From contig JARSSP010000053.1 of NCBI GenBank assembly GCA_029624675.1, positions 11,217 to 71,829 of the forward strand: DNA of 60,613 nt. Direction: 5' to 3'. Each line of letters begins with the position of its first letter. Position 1 is the stretch's first letter. Below are positions 28,214-38,467 of this stretch, piece after piece. This DNA is from Candidatus Contendibacter sp. Its GTDB lineage: Bacteria > Pseudomonadota > Gammaproteobacteria > Competibacterales > Competibacteraceae. The notes beneath the pieces were generated by a model, which did no database searches, was not told the origin of the DNA, and saw nothing but the letters and a program-made list of their open reading frames with translations. Both the position numbers and the translations under genes were made by a program.

Positions 28214-28480
28214 ATGCTTGGAGAGAGCCACGATCTGTTCCATGAATTTCCCGAATATCGGGACCGCATCGCCGAACTGAAGAATGCCGATCCCGGATTC
28301 GCGCATCTGTACGACGATTACCATGCGGTCAACGACGAAGTGGAGCGCATCGAGCTTCAGATCGAGACGCCTTCGGACCACTACACCGAAACTCTAAAAA
28401 AACAGCGCCTGCACCTGAAGGACGAAATTTACACCATCCTGCGTCGGGCGCGGGCGCGGGCGCGGGAACAACAGGTTTGA
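28214..28480 (+). CDS. YdcH family protein (DUF465)
   Basis: An 88-residue, highly charged, helical protein of the YdcH/DUF465 family: HDLFHEFPEYRDRIAELK, then HLYDDYHAVNDEVERIE and HLKDEIYTILRRA. Its role is unknown; members are small cytosolic coiled-coil proteins of proteobacteria. It is monocistronic, with its own promoter and terminator. The length matches the family. Confidence 0.88.
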   Translation: MLGESHDLFHEFPEYRDRIAELKNADPGFAHLYDDYHAVNDEVERIELQIETPSDHYTETLKKQRLHLKDEIYTILRRARARAREQQV

Positions 28481-28512
28481 GATTTTTCCCGCAGTTCCGG
28501 CGGTTTGACGCA

Positions 28513-28546
28513 AACGCCGGGCACCGCTGCGGCGCCCGGCGTTCTT
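28513..28546 (+). terminator. Terminator after ydcH
   Basis: A perfect ten-base stem, AACGCCGGGC (28513-28522) with GCCCGGCGTT (28534-28543), followed by a short T-containing tail. It sits 33 bases after the ydcH stop. Confidence 0.6.
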
Positions 28547-28586
28547 GCCGCCACGGACTGGTCCTGAGGGCGAACTTGGCCAATAT

Positions 28587-28946
28587 CTAAAGGAGCGGTG
28601 GCGATTCCTTGCCGCTGGTCGAATCCGCCAATGTCGATGCCGCGATTCGATTCCGACCCCGCCGGGGCCGGTCGCCGGGCTGGCTCGGTTCCGTCGGTGT
28701 GTTTGGGAGTCGGCGTGACGAGGTCGGTGGTCGGCTAGCTTCGGCGATGGATCCGCCGCGCGCGCGCCGCAGCCAACCCAGCATTCGGCGTTCCAGCGCG
28801 TACTGCCCGGCGGGCGTCAGATCCCGAAAAATCAGCGCCCCGGTCCCCACCAGTAGCATCAATCCGCCCAGGAAAGTGACCAGTGGTTGCAGGAAGGCGA
28901 TCGTCAGCGCCGCCAGGACGACCAGCAGGATGTGTCGAATTTTCAT
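28587..28946 (-). CDS. Small membrane protein co-encoded with PP2C
   Basis: A 119-residue protein with two N-terminal hydrophobic helices (about residues 4-20 and 22-42), a conserved-looking GQYALERRMLGWLRRAR segment, and a disordered basic/Ser/Pro tail. Its start overlaps the stop of the PP2C gene (ATGA, 28943-28946), so the two are translationally coupled. The family is unknown; it could anchor or modulate the phosphatase at the membrane. Confidence 0.65.
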   Translation of the reverse strand: MKIRHILLVVLAALTIAFLQPLVTFLGGLMLLVGTGALIFRDLTPAGQYALERRMLGWLRRARGGSIAEASRPPTSSRRLPNTPTEPSQPGDRPRRGRNRIAASTLADSTSGKESPPLL

Positions 28947-29929
28947 GGGATATCCTCCGTGGGTGAATGCTCGACGCGCCCCGGCCGGCGCGCGAGGATG
29001 ATGGTGCAGTTGTCGTCCGGGTGGCTGCGCTGTCGGTAAATCTCTTCCGTGAGTTCGGCCAGCAGCGTGTCCGCCAGTTCCTCGAGCGGGCGGCGCGCCT
29101 GTCCCAGCAGCGTCGACCAGCGTTGGATGAACGCCTGGGGATTGGCAAGGCGCCAGAGACCGTCGCTGGCGAGAAGATAAATCCGCCCCGGTTCCAGCGC
29201 CAAGGCGCGGCGGTCGTCCAATCCGCGCAGGAACAGCGGTAGGTTACCCTCGTGCAGTTCGAACAGATCCGCCGCGATGGCCGTGGGATAAAGCCAGGAA
29301 GCGCCCAGGGTGCTGCCTAACCCGAAGGCTTGGCTGATCTGGGAATTGGCTTGAGCGTGGACCTGTTGAAACCACTGCGCGCTATCCAACAGGCCGAGCA
29401 GGGCCATGTGGGTGGCCGGGACATGGTCCACGGTCAGACAGCGAACCCGCCGCGCGTCCACGACGTAGAGTCGTGAATCGCCCACGTGAAACAGCAAGGC
29501 GGAACCACTGGGAGGAATTTCGAGCACGATCAAGGTACAGCCCGTTTCCAGTCCGGCCGACTGGAATTGCTGGCGCAGCCGATGGTGCAGCGCGTTCAGG
29601 CCCGTGGTGATCGGGGCCAGGTCCACGGTCGCCGGCAGCTCAAGTAGACCCTCAAGGGTTTTTTCGGTCGCTTCCCGGCCATGACTGTGGCCGCCCATGC
29701 CATCGAGGAGGGCCAGTCGCCGGTGGCCGGGCGGCCAGTCGGGCAGGCGCAGTTCAGTTTCCCGTTCGCGCCACAGGAAGCGGGCCTGTCCCTGGCCATC
29801 GATGATGAGGTAATTGTCTTGGTTTTCCTGGCGCCCGTGACCGGTGGGCGAACGCAACGAGCGCACGGCGATTTCCAGGGGTGGATCGGAAGGGAACGGC
29901 ATACGGTCGGAAACGTCCGTGGGGTTCAT
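28943..29929 (-). CDS. PP2C-family Ser/Thr phosphatase
   Basis: A 328-residue PPM phosphatase with all metal-binding motifs intact: GRQENQDNYL, LALLDGMGGHSHG, LFHVGDSRLYVV, LLASDGLW and HPDDNCTII. It resembles the Stp/PppA type that counters Hanks-type kinases. It is divergent from the pseudokinase-FGE gene, whose operon also encodes an active kinase; the two regions probably form one regulatory module. It differs from the PP2C of the TerY-P triad at 23457-24371. Confidence 0.9.
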   Translation of the reverse strand: MNPTDVSDRMPFPSDPPLEIAVRSLRSPTGHGRQENQDNYLIIDGQGQARFLWRERETELRLPDWPPGHRRLALLDGMGGHSHGREATEKTLEGLLELPATVDLAPITTGLNALHHRLRQQFQSAGLETGCTLIVLEIPPSGSALLFHVGDSRLYVVDARRVRCLTVDHVPATHMALLGLLDSAQWFQQVHAQANSQISQAFGLGSTLGASWLYPTAIAADLFELHEGNLPLFLRGLDDRRALALEPGRIYLLASDGLWRLANPQAFIQRWSTLLGQARRPLEELADTLLAELTEEIYRQRSHPDDNCTIILARRPGRVEHSPTEDIP

Positions 29930-30124
29930 CGTCTGGCCAGTGGGTGTCGGTTGGATCGTGGAGGTTGCGGAGGCGGGTTCGGTTCCGCGCGGACGCGACC
30001 GAATCCCTTGATCGAAATCGCCCCGGCGCGTGACGGTTCATCCTCTGCTAGACTAGATCATAATGCGACTGGACACGGTCCTGTCCAAACCAAATCTTCG
30101 AACCATACTGACGAATTCAAGGTC

Positions 30125-32809
30125 ATGGATTTCGAAACGCATCCCGAATCACCTGCAAAAGCCCGCGTCGACAGCCAGCTAGCCCAGACCGGAGGGGGGC
30201 GCCAGGACCCAGCGCCGGAATCATCCGGATTGAACGCGGATGGGTGGCCCCCACCGGTCGATGACCCAGCGATGGATCCTACTCGAACGCTCGACTTGGA
30301 CGTCGAGCCCGCGGTTGCGGAGGGGGGGACCGAAACCCTCGTGGCCGGACTGGTGATTGGGCCGACCCGGCGTCAATTTCGCTTGGTGAGCGAGCTGGGT
30401 GATCGGGGGCAAATCTGGCTAGCGCGCGCGGTGGCGCCGGTCCTGGACGCGGTCGAGGGTGGGTTGGAGGAATTTCGAGCCATCAAGATTTTTCTGCCCT
30501 CGACCGGTCTCCGGGAAGCCGATCACGAGGAGCGGGCGTTGCGAGCGGACATGATCAACTTGCGCAGTTACCTGACTCGGGTCAAGGCGCGCGTGGATCT
30601 GGCCCTGAAGCTGAATCATCCGCATATCGCCCGCGCGTATGGTTGGTGGCACGGCCCCGACGGCTGGCCGTTCGTCGAAATGGAATATCTGGATCACCAG
30701 CAAGGCCGCGACCTGGCGCAACTGCTGGCCGAACAGGGGCAGGACGGATTCCCGTTCGAGACCATGCTGGAATGGCTGCGGCCGGTCGCCGCCGCCCTGG
30801 ATTACGGGCGCCGCGAGCACCGACTCGCCCATCAGCACCTTGACGTCGATACGGTGTTCATCACCGGCCAAAAGGAGGTCAAGCTGCTGGGATTCGGCCT
30901 GGCCACCGAACCGCGGGAACCGCGTAGCGTGTTGTTCAGCACGGGCAACTTGGCCGAGACACCCGGCCTGGTGGAGTCGGTGGCGGTCGAGACCACGTTC
31001 CGCCGTGATGTGTTCGCCTTGGCGCTGCTGGCTTATCGATTGCTGATGGGACGGAGCGCCTACGAAGCCCAGAATGGGCAGGCCAACATGGTGCCGCGCC
31101 CGACTGGGTTGACGGACGATACCTGGCGTGTCCTGCGGCGGGGGCTGGCGTATCCCAGCGAACTGTGTCCGACCGATGCCGGCCGATTCATGCGCGAGTT
31201 GGAAGCCGCCCAACAACCCCTCATGGGTGGCGCGCGCGAACGCGCGGTGGGCTGGAAGCGATGGGGTCTGGCCGGTGGTCTGGGACTGGCGGTGGCCCTG
31301 GGTGCCTACACGCTGGTCGAGCGTTATCTTGGCGGCTCGAAGCCAGTCCAGCCGGCGACGACCGACCAGGCGGTTTCGTCGGCTCCAACGCCAGCCCCGA
31401 ACGCCGGGTTGACCGTTTCCGCGGGGGACGCGGAACGCGAGATCGATCAGCGCGCCTTTGAGTCCGCCAAGCGGGTGGATACGCCGCAGGCATACCGGCT
31501 TTATTTGCAGCGTTGCCCGCGTTGCGGCTACGAGAAGGAGGCGCGGGCCGCGATCGCGCGCATCGAGACCCAGGAGAAAGTGGATCAGCTCAAGGCCGAT
31601 TTCGAGAAGCTGGCGCAGGTGTTGGAACGGGACAAGCGCGGCGATCGGGGTGACGAGGCCCTGTCCCGGCTGGAAGCGCTGGCGGTGTTGGCGCCCGACG
31701 ATCCCTTGGTGGCCGAGGGTCGGCGACGCCTTGCGCTCGGCTGGGCGGCGCTGGCGCAGGCGAGCATCAACCGGAAGGATCTGGCCGACGCCCGAAAATG
31801 GCTGAAAAAGGCCGAGGCGATCCAGCCGAAACTGCTTGAATTGACTCGGTTGACCCAAGCTTTGGAGCAGGCCGAAACCGAGGAACAGGCCCGGCGACTG
31901 GACGCCGAGGCGTTCGCCGTCGCCCAGCGCGCCAACACGCGCCGCGCCTACTGGACTTATCTTGAACGGTGCGCGCCGACGACGTGTAGCCATCGCGCCG
32001 AAGCCGATGCGGCGCTGGCCCGGCTGGCGCCGCCCTATCCGGTCTTGCGCGACCGCCTGAGCGACGGTTCGCAGGGCCCGGAGATGGTCAAGATTCCAGC
32101 GGGTGGGTTCCAGATGGGGTCGCCAGTCCACGAGAAGGGGCGTTACAACGATGAAGCGTCGCGGTGGGTGCGGATCGAGAAACCGTTCGCCATCGGCAAA
32201 TACGAGGTGACGTTTCAAGAGTACGACCGATTCGCGGCGGCGGCCGGTCGGGTCCGGCCCAACGACCATGGCTGGGGCCGCGACCGGCGGCCGGTGATCA
32301 ACATTCCCTGGATGGGCGCCGTGGCCTATGCCGACTGGCTGTCGAAGCAAACAGGGGCCTATTATCGCCTGCCGACCGAGGCGGAGTGGGAATACGCGGC
32401 CCGCGCCGGGGTAACGGCCAGCCGCTACTGGGGCGACGATCCCGACCAGGGTTGCGCCTACGTCAACGCCGCCGATCTGGACGGCAAACAGGCGTTCGTG
32501 GGCTGGACGGCGATGAAATGCCGCGACGGCGAGGTTCACACGGCACCGGTGGGCAAGTATCGCAACAACGATTTCGGCCTGCACGACATGCTCGGCAATG
32601 TGCTGGAATGGACCTGTTCGCTGTACGACCAGAGTGTTCCCGCGCCGGTCCAGGAGTGCCAGGGTCAGGCCGGAGACCGACAATTCGTGGTGCGCGGCGG
32701 CTCCTGGAACGACGAGCCGCGCAATGTCCGATCGGCCGACCGGCATCGCGCCCGGCCCGATTTCCAGGATTATTCCCTGGGGTTTCGCTTGGTTCGGGAG
32801 TTGCCCTAG
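30125..32809 (+). CDS. Pseudokinase-FGE-sulfatase domain membrane protein
   Basis: An 894-residue protein. Residues 85-380 follow a Hanks-kinase fold, and the VAIK-type Lys is kept (AIKIF, Lys121). The catalytic loop reads HQHLDVDT (236-243) instead of HRDLKPxN, and the DFG motif reads GFG (254-260), so it should be catalytically dead. A membrane helix at about 395-415 leads to a helical/coiled region with two Cys-bearing repeats (YLQRCPRCGYEKEA and YLERCAPTTCSHRAEA). Residues 650-894 form an FGE-sulfatase/SUMF1-like domain (KIPAGGFQMGS to VVRGGSWND). That places the FGE domain in the periplasm. ATG 30125 is the first sensible start. It heads the locus. Confidence 0.85.
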   Translation: MDFETHPESPAKARVDSQLAQTGGGRQDPAPESSGLNADGWPPPVDDPAMDPTRTLDLDVEPAVAEGGTETLVAGLVIGPTRRQFRLVSELGDRGQIWLARAVAPVLDAVEGGLEEFRAIKIFLPSTGLREADHEERALRADMINLRSYLTRVKARVDLALKLNHPHIARAYGWWHGPDGWPFVEMEYLDHQQGRDLAQLLAEQGQDGFPFETMLEWLRPVAAALDYGRREHRLAHQHLDVDTVFITGQKEVKLLGFGLATEPREPRSVLFSTGNLAETPGLVESVAVETTFRRDVFALALLAYRLLMGRSAYEAQNGQANMVPRPTGLTDDTWRVLRRGLAYPSELCPTDAGRFMRELEAAQQPLMGGARERAVGWKRWGLAGGLGLAVALGAYTLVERYLGGSKPVQPATTDQAVSSAPTPAPNAGLTVSAGDAEREIDQRAFESAKRVDTPQAYRLYLQRCPRCGYEKEARAAIARIETQEKVDQLKADFEKLAQVLERDKRGDRGDEALSRLEALAVLAPDDPLVAEGRRRLALGWAALAQASINRKDLADARKWLKKAEAIQPKLLELTRLTQALEQAETEEQARRLDAEAFAVAQRANTRRAYWTYLERCAPTTCSHRAEADAALARLAPPYPVLRDRLSDGSQGPEMVKIPAGGFQMGSPVHEKGRYNDEASRWVRIEKPFAIGKYEVTFQEYDRFAAAAGRVRPNDHGWGRDRRPVINIPWMGAVAYADWLSKQTGAYYRLPTEAEWEYAARAGVTASRYWGDDPDQGCAYVNAADLDGKQAFVGWTAMKCRDGEVHTAPVGKYRNNDFGLHDMLGNVLEWTCSLYDQSVPAPVQECQGQAGDRQFVVRGGSWNDEPRNVRSADRHRARPDFQDYSLGFRLVRELP

Positions 32810-32842
32810 ATTTTGCTTCCCAACGCCGCGCGTGGATCGAGC

Positions 32843-33646
32843 ATGGCCGCGACCCCATCGACTCGTGGATGGCGGAGCATCGAGTCTCTGGGCCAGGCCA
32901 CCCGCCAGTTGCCCGAGGGCGTGCTGGAGGAGCTGGATTTTCTCGCGGTCGTGCTGATGAGCGCCGGTTCGATGCCACGGGGAGAATGGCCGTTTCTGAT
33001 CCAGCATGTCTGGCAGCAGATTTACTTCACGGCGGTGCGGCAGGCCTATCTCTTCACGGCGGTGGGCGCGATCATCGGGGTGTTGACGGCGTTTCCCCTC
33101 ATCGTGTTTCGGATCGAGGACCCCCATTTGCTGGGGCGCATCATGCACATCATGATGTATCACCAGCTCAATCCCATCCTGGCTACCTTGTTCGTGGCAG
33201 GGCTGTCGGGCGCGGCCATCACCGCGGAACTGGGCGAACTCAGGGCCAACCAGGCGATCGAACATTTGGTGGCGATGGGCGTCAACCCCCACAGCTTTTT
33301 CGTGCTGCCTCGCCTGGCCGGCATGGCGGTGTCGTTGCCGATTCTGGTGTTGTGGCTGAATATTGGCGTCACGGTCGGCGCGGCGACGATGTTGAGCCTT
33401 TACCAGAATGTGCCGCCGACGGTGTTCTTTCGGATGTGTCTGGCGGAGCTGAACCTCGGATCGCTGGCCTTGACCGGCGGAATGGTGGTCATGCAGGCGA
33501 TCCATGTCATTCTGGTGCAGACCTCGCGCGCCTTTCGGGTCGGCGCCTACGTCGATATTCCTCGGACCTTGCCCAGTGCCTTCGCGCGCTCGTTCATTGG
33601 GTGCCTGATCATCACGTTGTTGTTTTCACTGGTGCGTTATGGTTGA
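32843..33646 (+). CDS. MlaE-like ABC transporter permease
   Basis: A 267-residue inner-membrane permease of the MlaE/YrbE family: about five hydrophobic helices, with the family features EDPHLLGRIMHIMMYHQLNP and GLSGAAITAELGELRANQAIE (the cytosolic coupling region) and QAIEHLVAMGVNP. It would normally pair with an MlaF ATPase and an MlaD MCE protein to move phospholipids across the envelope. Both partners follow, but the ATPase is degenerate. ATG 32843 is preferred over TTG 32813. It begins 33 bases after the pseudokinase-FGE gene. Confidence 0.88.
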   Translation: MAATPSTRGWRSIESLGQATRQLPEGVLEELDFLAVVLMSAGSMPRGEWPFLIQHVWQQIYFTAVRQAYLFTAVGAIIGVLTAFPLIVFRIEDPHLLGRIMHIMMYHQLNPILATLFVAGLSGAAITAELGELRANQAIEHLVAMGVNPHSFFVLPRLAGMAVSLPILVLWLNIGVTVGAATMLSLYQNVPPTVFFRMCLAELNLGSLALTGGMVVMQAIHVILVQTSRAFRVGAYVDIPRTLPSAFARSFIGCLIITLLFSLVRYG

Positions 33647-34376
33647 AGCGGTGGCGCGCGCGCGCGGTTGGGTGCTGGACCGGCGGCCGACGCCGAAACC
33701 GTTCGATTTCCAAATCATGCCCGGCGAGTTGTGGATGTTGGTGGGCGCGGTGGATTCGGGCCGGCGCGAGCTGATTTACAGTCTGGCCGGTCTGACCGAG
33801 CCGCGCGCGGGCCGCCTTGAGTTGTTCGGGCGCGATGTCGCGCGCTTGGGGCCGCGCGCGCGCGCTCACCTGCACCGCTGGATCGGCGTGGTGTTGGCGC
33901 AGCCGGGGCTGGTGCCGGCCTGGAGCGTGTTCGAAAATCTGGCGCTGCTGGTGCGCTATCACCGCCTGGCCCCCGACGGCGCGGTCGAGGACCACGTGGT
34001 GAGGTTCGTGGAGTCTTGCCGATTGCCGCGGGCGATCCTGGGTCGACTGGTCAGCGATCTGTCGCCGCTGGAGAGTCAATGGATCGGCCTGCTGCGCGCG
34101 CTGGTCATCCGACCGCGCCTGTTGCTGGTCAGCGCCTACCTGCCCCGGGAGACCCTGGTGGCGGGCTATGGCGTTTGGACGTTCTTCGCCGAGGTGGTCG
34201 CGCCGATGCACATGGCCATCCTGGTGGACGCCGGCCCGCAAGCCTTGCCTATCGACGCGGAGACGCGCTTGCTGGTGATGGGCGCGGGAACCTTGCTAGC
34301 GGCGGGCCGGGCGCGGGAACTGGCCCAACACCCGGACGCGGCGGTCCGAAGCCAAGTCAGGTTCGACCATGCTTGA
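33639..34376 (+). CDS. Degenerate ABC ATPase (MlaF-like), probably inactive
   Basis: A 245-residue ABC-ATPase-fold protein in the position of MlaF, overlapping the permease by eight bases. Walker A reads GAVDSGRREL (residues 36-45) with no GK[ST]; the signature reads LSPLESQ (141-147) instead of LSGGQ; Walker B reads LLLVSAYLP (161-169) and lacks the Asp/Glu pair. The Q-loop region (VVLAQPGLVPAWSVFENL) is recognisable. All ATP-hydrolysis motifs are lost together while the reading frame and fold-defining segments stay open, so this is a constrained pseudo-ATPase and not a decaying pseudogene. It may be a structural or regulatory subunit. Confidence 0.85.
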   Translation: MVEAVARARGWVLDRRPTPKPFDFQIMPGELWMLVGAVDSGRRELIYSLAGLTEPRAGRLELFGRDVARLGPRARAHLHRWIGVVLAQPGLVPAWSVFENLALLVRYHRLAPDGAVEDHVVRFVESCRLPRAILGRLVSDLSPLESQWIGLLRALVIRPRLLLVSAYLPRETLVAGYGVWTFFAEVVAPMHMAILVDAGPQALPIDAETRLLVMGAGTLLAAGRARELAQHPDAAVRSQVRFDHA

Positions 34377-35409
34377 AACCGCCATCGGCGCCCGCTATCG
34401 GCGCTATCAGCGCGCGGTCGGCTTGCTGATCCTGGCGACGTTGGGCGTGCTGTTCGCCCTGCTGTGGATGGCCAACCGCCAACTGGGTTTTTTCAGCCAT
34501 ACCTATCGCCTGCACGGCTTTCTCGACAATGTCCGCAATCTCCGACAGACCACCCCGGTCACGCTGGCCGGTTTGAAGATCGGCGAGGTGCGCGATCTGA
34601 CGATCACCGACTACAACCAGATCCGGATCGAATTGATCCTCTACCGCGAATACCAGCCCCGCGTTCGCGCGGATTCGACCGCGCGGATCAAGACCGATGC
34701 CTTGGGGAACGCGACCGTCGAACTCAACATGGGCGATCCGGCGCGGCCCGTATTGGGAGATGGCGCGGCGATTCCGTTCCAACGCGCTCCCGATCTGGAA
34801 GCCGTGATGCACCAGGCCCAGGAACAATTGGGACAGATCGGCGTGGTGCTGGCGAATGTCAAGGCGATCACCGACGAATTGAAGCGGCCCGAGGGCGCCC
34901 TGCTGGGGACCTTGAATACTTTCGCACAGGTCATGGGCGAGTTGACGCCGCTGTTGCGGAATCTGACGGCCACTAGCCAGGAGATGAGCCAGTTGGCGGC
35001 CGATCTGGCGGTGGTCGGTGGGCGGATTCGCGCGGGACAGGGGGCGCTGGGTGGGTTGACGGATAGCGCCAGCCCCCTCTCCCGTCAGATTACGGCCAGC
35101 GTGCAAAAGCTGCAGGCGGTGATGACCGGCCTGGAAACCCTGGCGGTTCGACTGCCCGATTACGGCCAGCGGGTCGAGCAGATTCTGCGCCAGACCGAGG
35201 CGATCACGGCCAAGCTGGCCAAGGCCAGCGGCCATGCGCCCGACCTGATGGATCAAAGCCGGGAAGTGGCCGAAAACGTGGACGAAGTGGTGGACTCGGT
35301 CAAGCGTAGCGCCGTGCTGCGCGCCCTGAGCCCAGCGACGGATACACCCAGCCGGCCGTTGCTGGAAGCACCCCGCGATTGGGGAGCGCTGCCCGGGGCG
35401 CCGCCCTAG
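34369..35409 (+). CDS. MCE domain protein (MlaD-like)
   Basis: A 346-residue protein with one N-terminal membrane helix (about residues 17-36), an MCE domain (40-120; VRNLRQTTPVTLAGLKIGEV, then LGNATVELNMG), and a long C-terminal coiled-coil region with a Pro-rich end. MCE proteins form periplasmic rings that shuttle lipids. It overlaps the pseudo-ATPase gene by eight bases. The tail is longer than in MlaD and resembles PqiB/YebT-like or virulence-type MCE tubes. Confidence 0.88.
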   Translation: MLETAIGARYRRYQRAVGLLILATLGVLFALLWMANRQLGFFSHTYRLHGFLDNVRNLRQTTPVTLAGLKIGEVRDLTITDYNQIRIELILYREYQPRVRADSTARIKTDALGNATVELNMGDPARPVLGDGAAIPFQRAPDLEAVMHQAQEQLGQIGVVLANVKAITDELKRPEGALLGTLNTFAQVMGELTPLLRNLTATSQEMSQLAADLAVVGGRIRAGQGALGGLTDSASPLSRQITASVQKLQAVMTGLETLAVRLPDYGQRVEQILRQTEAITAKLAKASGHAPDLMDQSREVAENVDEVVDSVKRSAVLRALSPATDTPSRPLLEAPRDWGALPGAPP

Positions 35410-35430
35410 CGGAACTGGAGGCGCGCGTTG

Positions 35431-36351
35431 ATGGCGGGATGGAAGGGCAGGGTGGCGCGAGTCATTGCAGGGCTGGTTCTAACCGGCTTGATGGCTTGTG
35501 GCGGTCCGGCGTTGACGCCCTTGCAGTCGCAATATCAGCGCGAGACCGAGCGTGCGCTGCGCTATCATGCCCGTGGCGAATTGCCGCGGGCGTTAGCCGC
35601 CTATCAGGAAAGCCTGCGCTGGGCCGAAATCGCCGACGACCGGCCGGCGATGTTGACGCAGGAATTGAATATCGGCGCGCTGGCGCTGGCACTCGGCGAT
35701 TGGGCGCTGGCGGAAGGCAGCTTCCAACGGGCGCAATCCATGGCGGCGGCGTTGTCTGATTCAGCGGATGAGTCGCGGGCGCGGTTGGGGTTGGCCCAGG
35801 TCAGCCTGCGGCAAGGCCGGTATGACGACGCGCGGCGGGCGTTCCAGCAGGCGCTGGATGACAGCCGGGGGCGAGATGTCGCCGCCACGGTGGTGGCGTT
35901 AAACGGTCTAGGGCTGGCGAATCAGGCGCTGGGGCAAACGCCAGCGGCGCTGGCGGCGCTGGCCGAGGCCGAACCGTTGGCCCGCACCCAGGACGATCGG
36001 CGCCTGCTGGCGGCGACGTTGGCGAATCGGGGCGCCTTGGCGTTGCGAGCGGGCGAAGTGGAATCCGCAAAACGGAACTTAGAGGAGGCGGTCGCGCTGG
36101 ATCGCGCCGCCGAGAATCTGCCAGGATTGGCCCATGATTTGCTTCTCTTGGCTCGGGTACGGGAACGGCAGGGCGGGGCATCCGCTGCCCAGGAACTGGA
36201 CCGACGGGCGAGAACCATTCTCCAGCATACCGGTCAGCACCCCCAGCCGTCCGGCGCGAACCCAAGTCCAGTTTCCGAGGGCGTAAATCCTGGTGTGCGT
36301 TTGCGGCAAGCGGGATTAAAATCAGCCAAACGAGATAGTTCATCCCAGTGA
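35431..36351 (+). CDS. TPR-repeat lipoprotein
   Basis: A 306-residue exported lipoprotein. The signal peptide ends in LMAC (lipobox; Cys near residue 23), followed by five or six TPR-like helical pairs (RYHARGELPRALAAYQESL, then ALGDWALAEGSFQRAQ). The C-terminal 60 residues are disordered. GGAGG sits nine bases before ATG 35431; TTG 35428 is an alternative. It follows the MCE gene by about 20 bases and may be the periplasmic adaptor, in the position MlaB/MlaC or PqiC proteins occupy elsewhere. Confidence 0.78.
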   Translation: MAGWKGRVARVIAGLVLTGLMACGGPALTPLQSQYQRETERALRYHARGELPRALAAYQESLRWAEIADDRPAMLTQELNIGALALALGDWALAEGSFQRAQSMAAALSDSADESRARLGLAQVSLRQGRYDDARRAFQQALDDSRGRDVAATVVALNGLGLANQALGQTPAALAALAEAEPLARTQDDRRLLAATLANRGALALRAGEVESAKRNLEEAVALDRAAENLPGLAHDLLLLARVRERQGGASAAQELDRRARTILQHTGQHPQPSGANPSPVSEGVNPGVRLRQAGLKSAKRDSSSQ

Positions 36352-36442
36352 GAACACCTTTCGATTTAACGGATGTTTGGAACGGTCGCCCGGCCTGGGC
36401 GGCGCTTGCTGGCCATCCCCACCGACGTCACGATGGGAAGTC

Positions 36443-38463
<2,021 letters not shown>

Positions 38464-38467
<4 letters not shown>

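Noticed and set aside
30419..33505. 1028-residue minus-strand ORF opposite the pseudokinase-FGE and MlaE genes
   Set aside because: His/Gln/Arg-rich composition typical of antisense frames; the plus-strand genes have clear domains.
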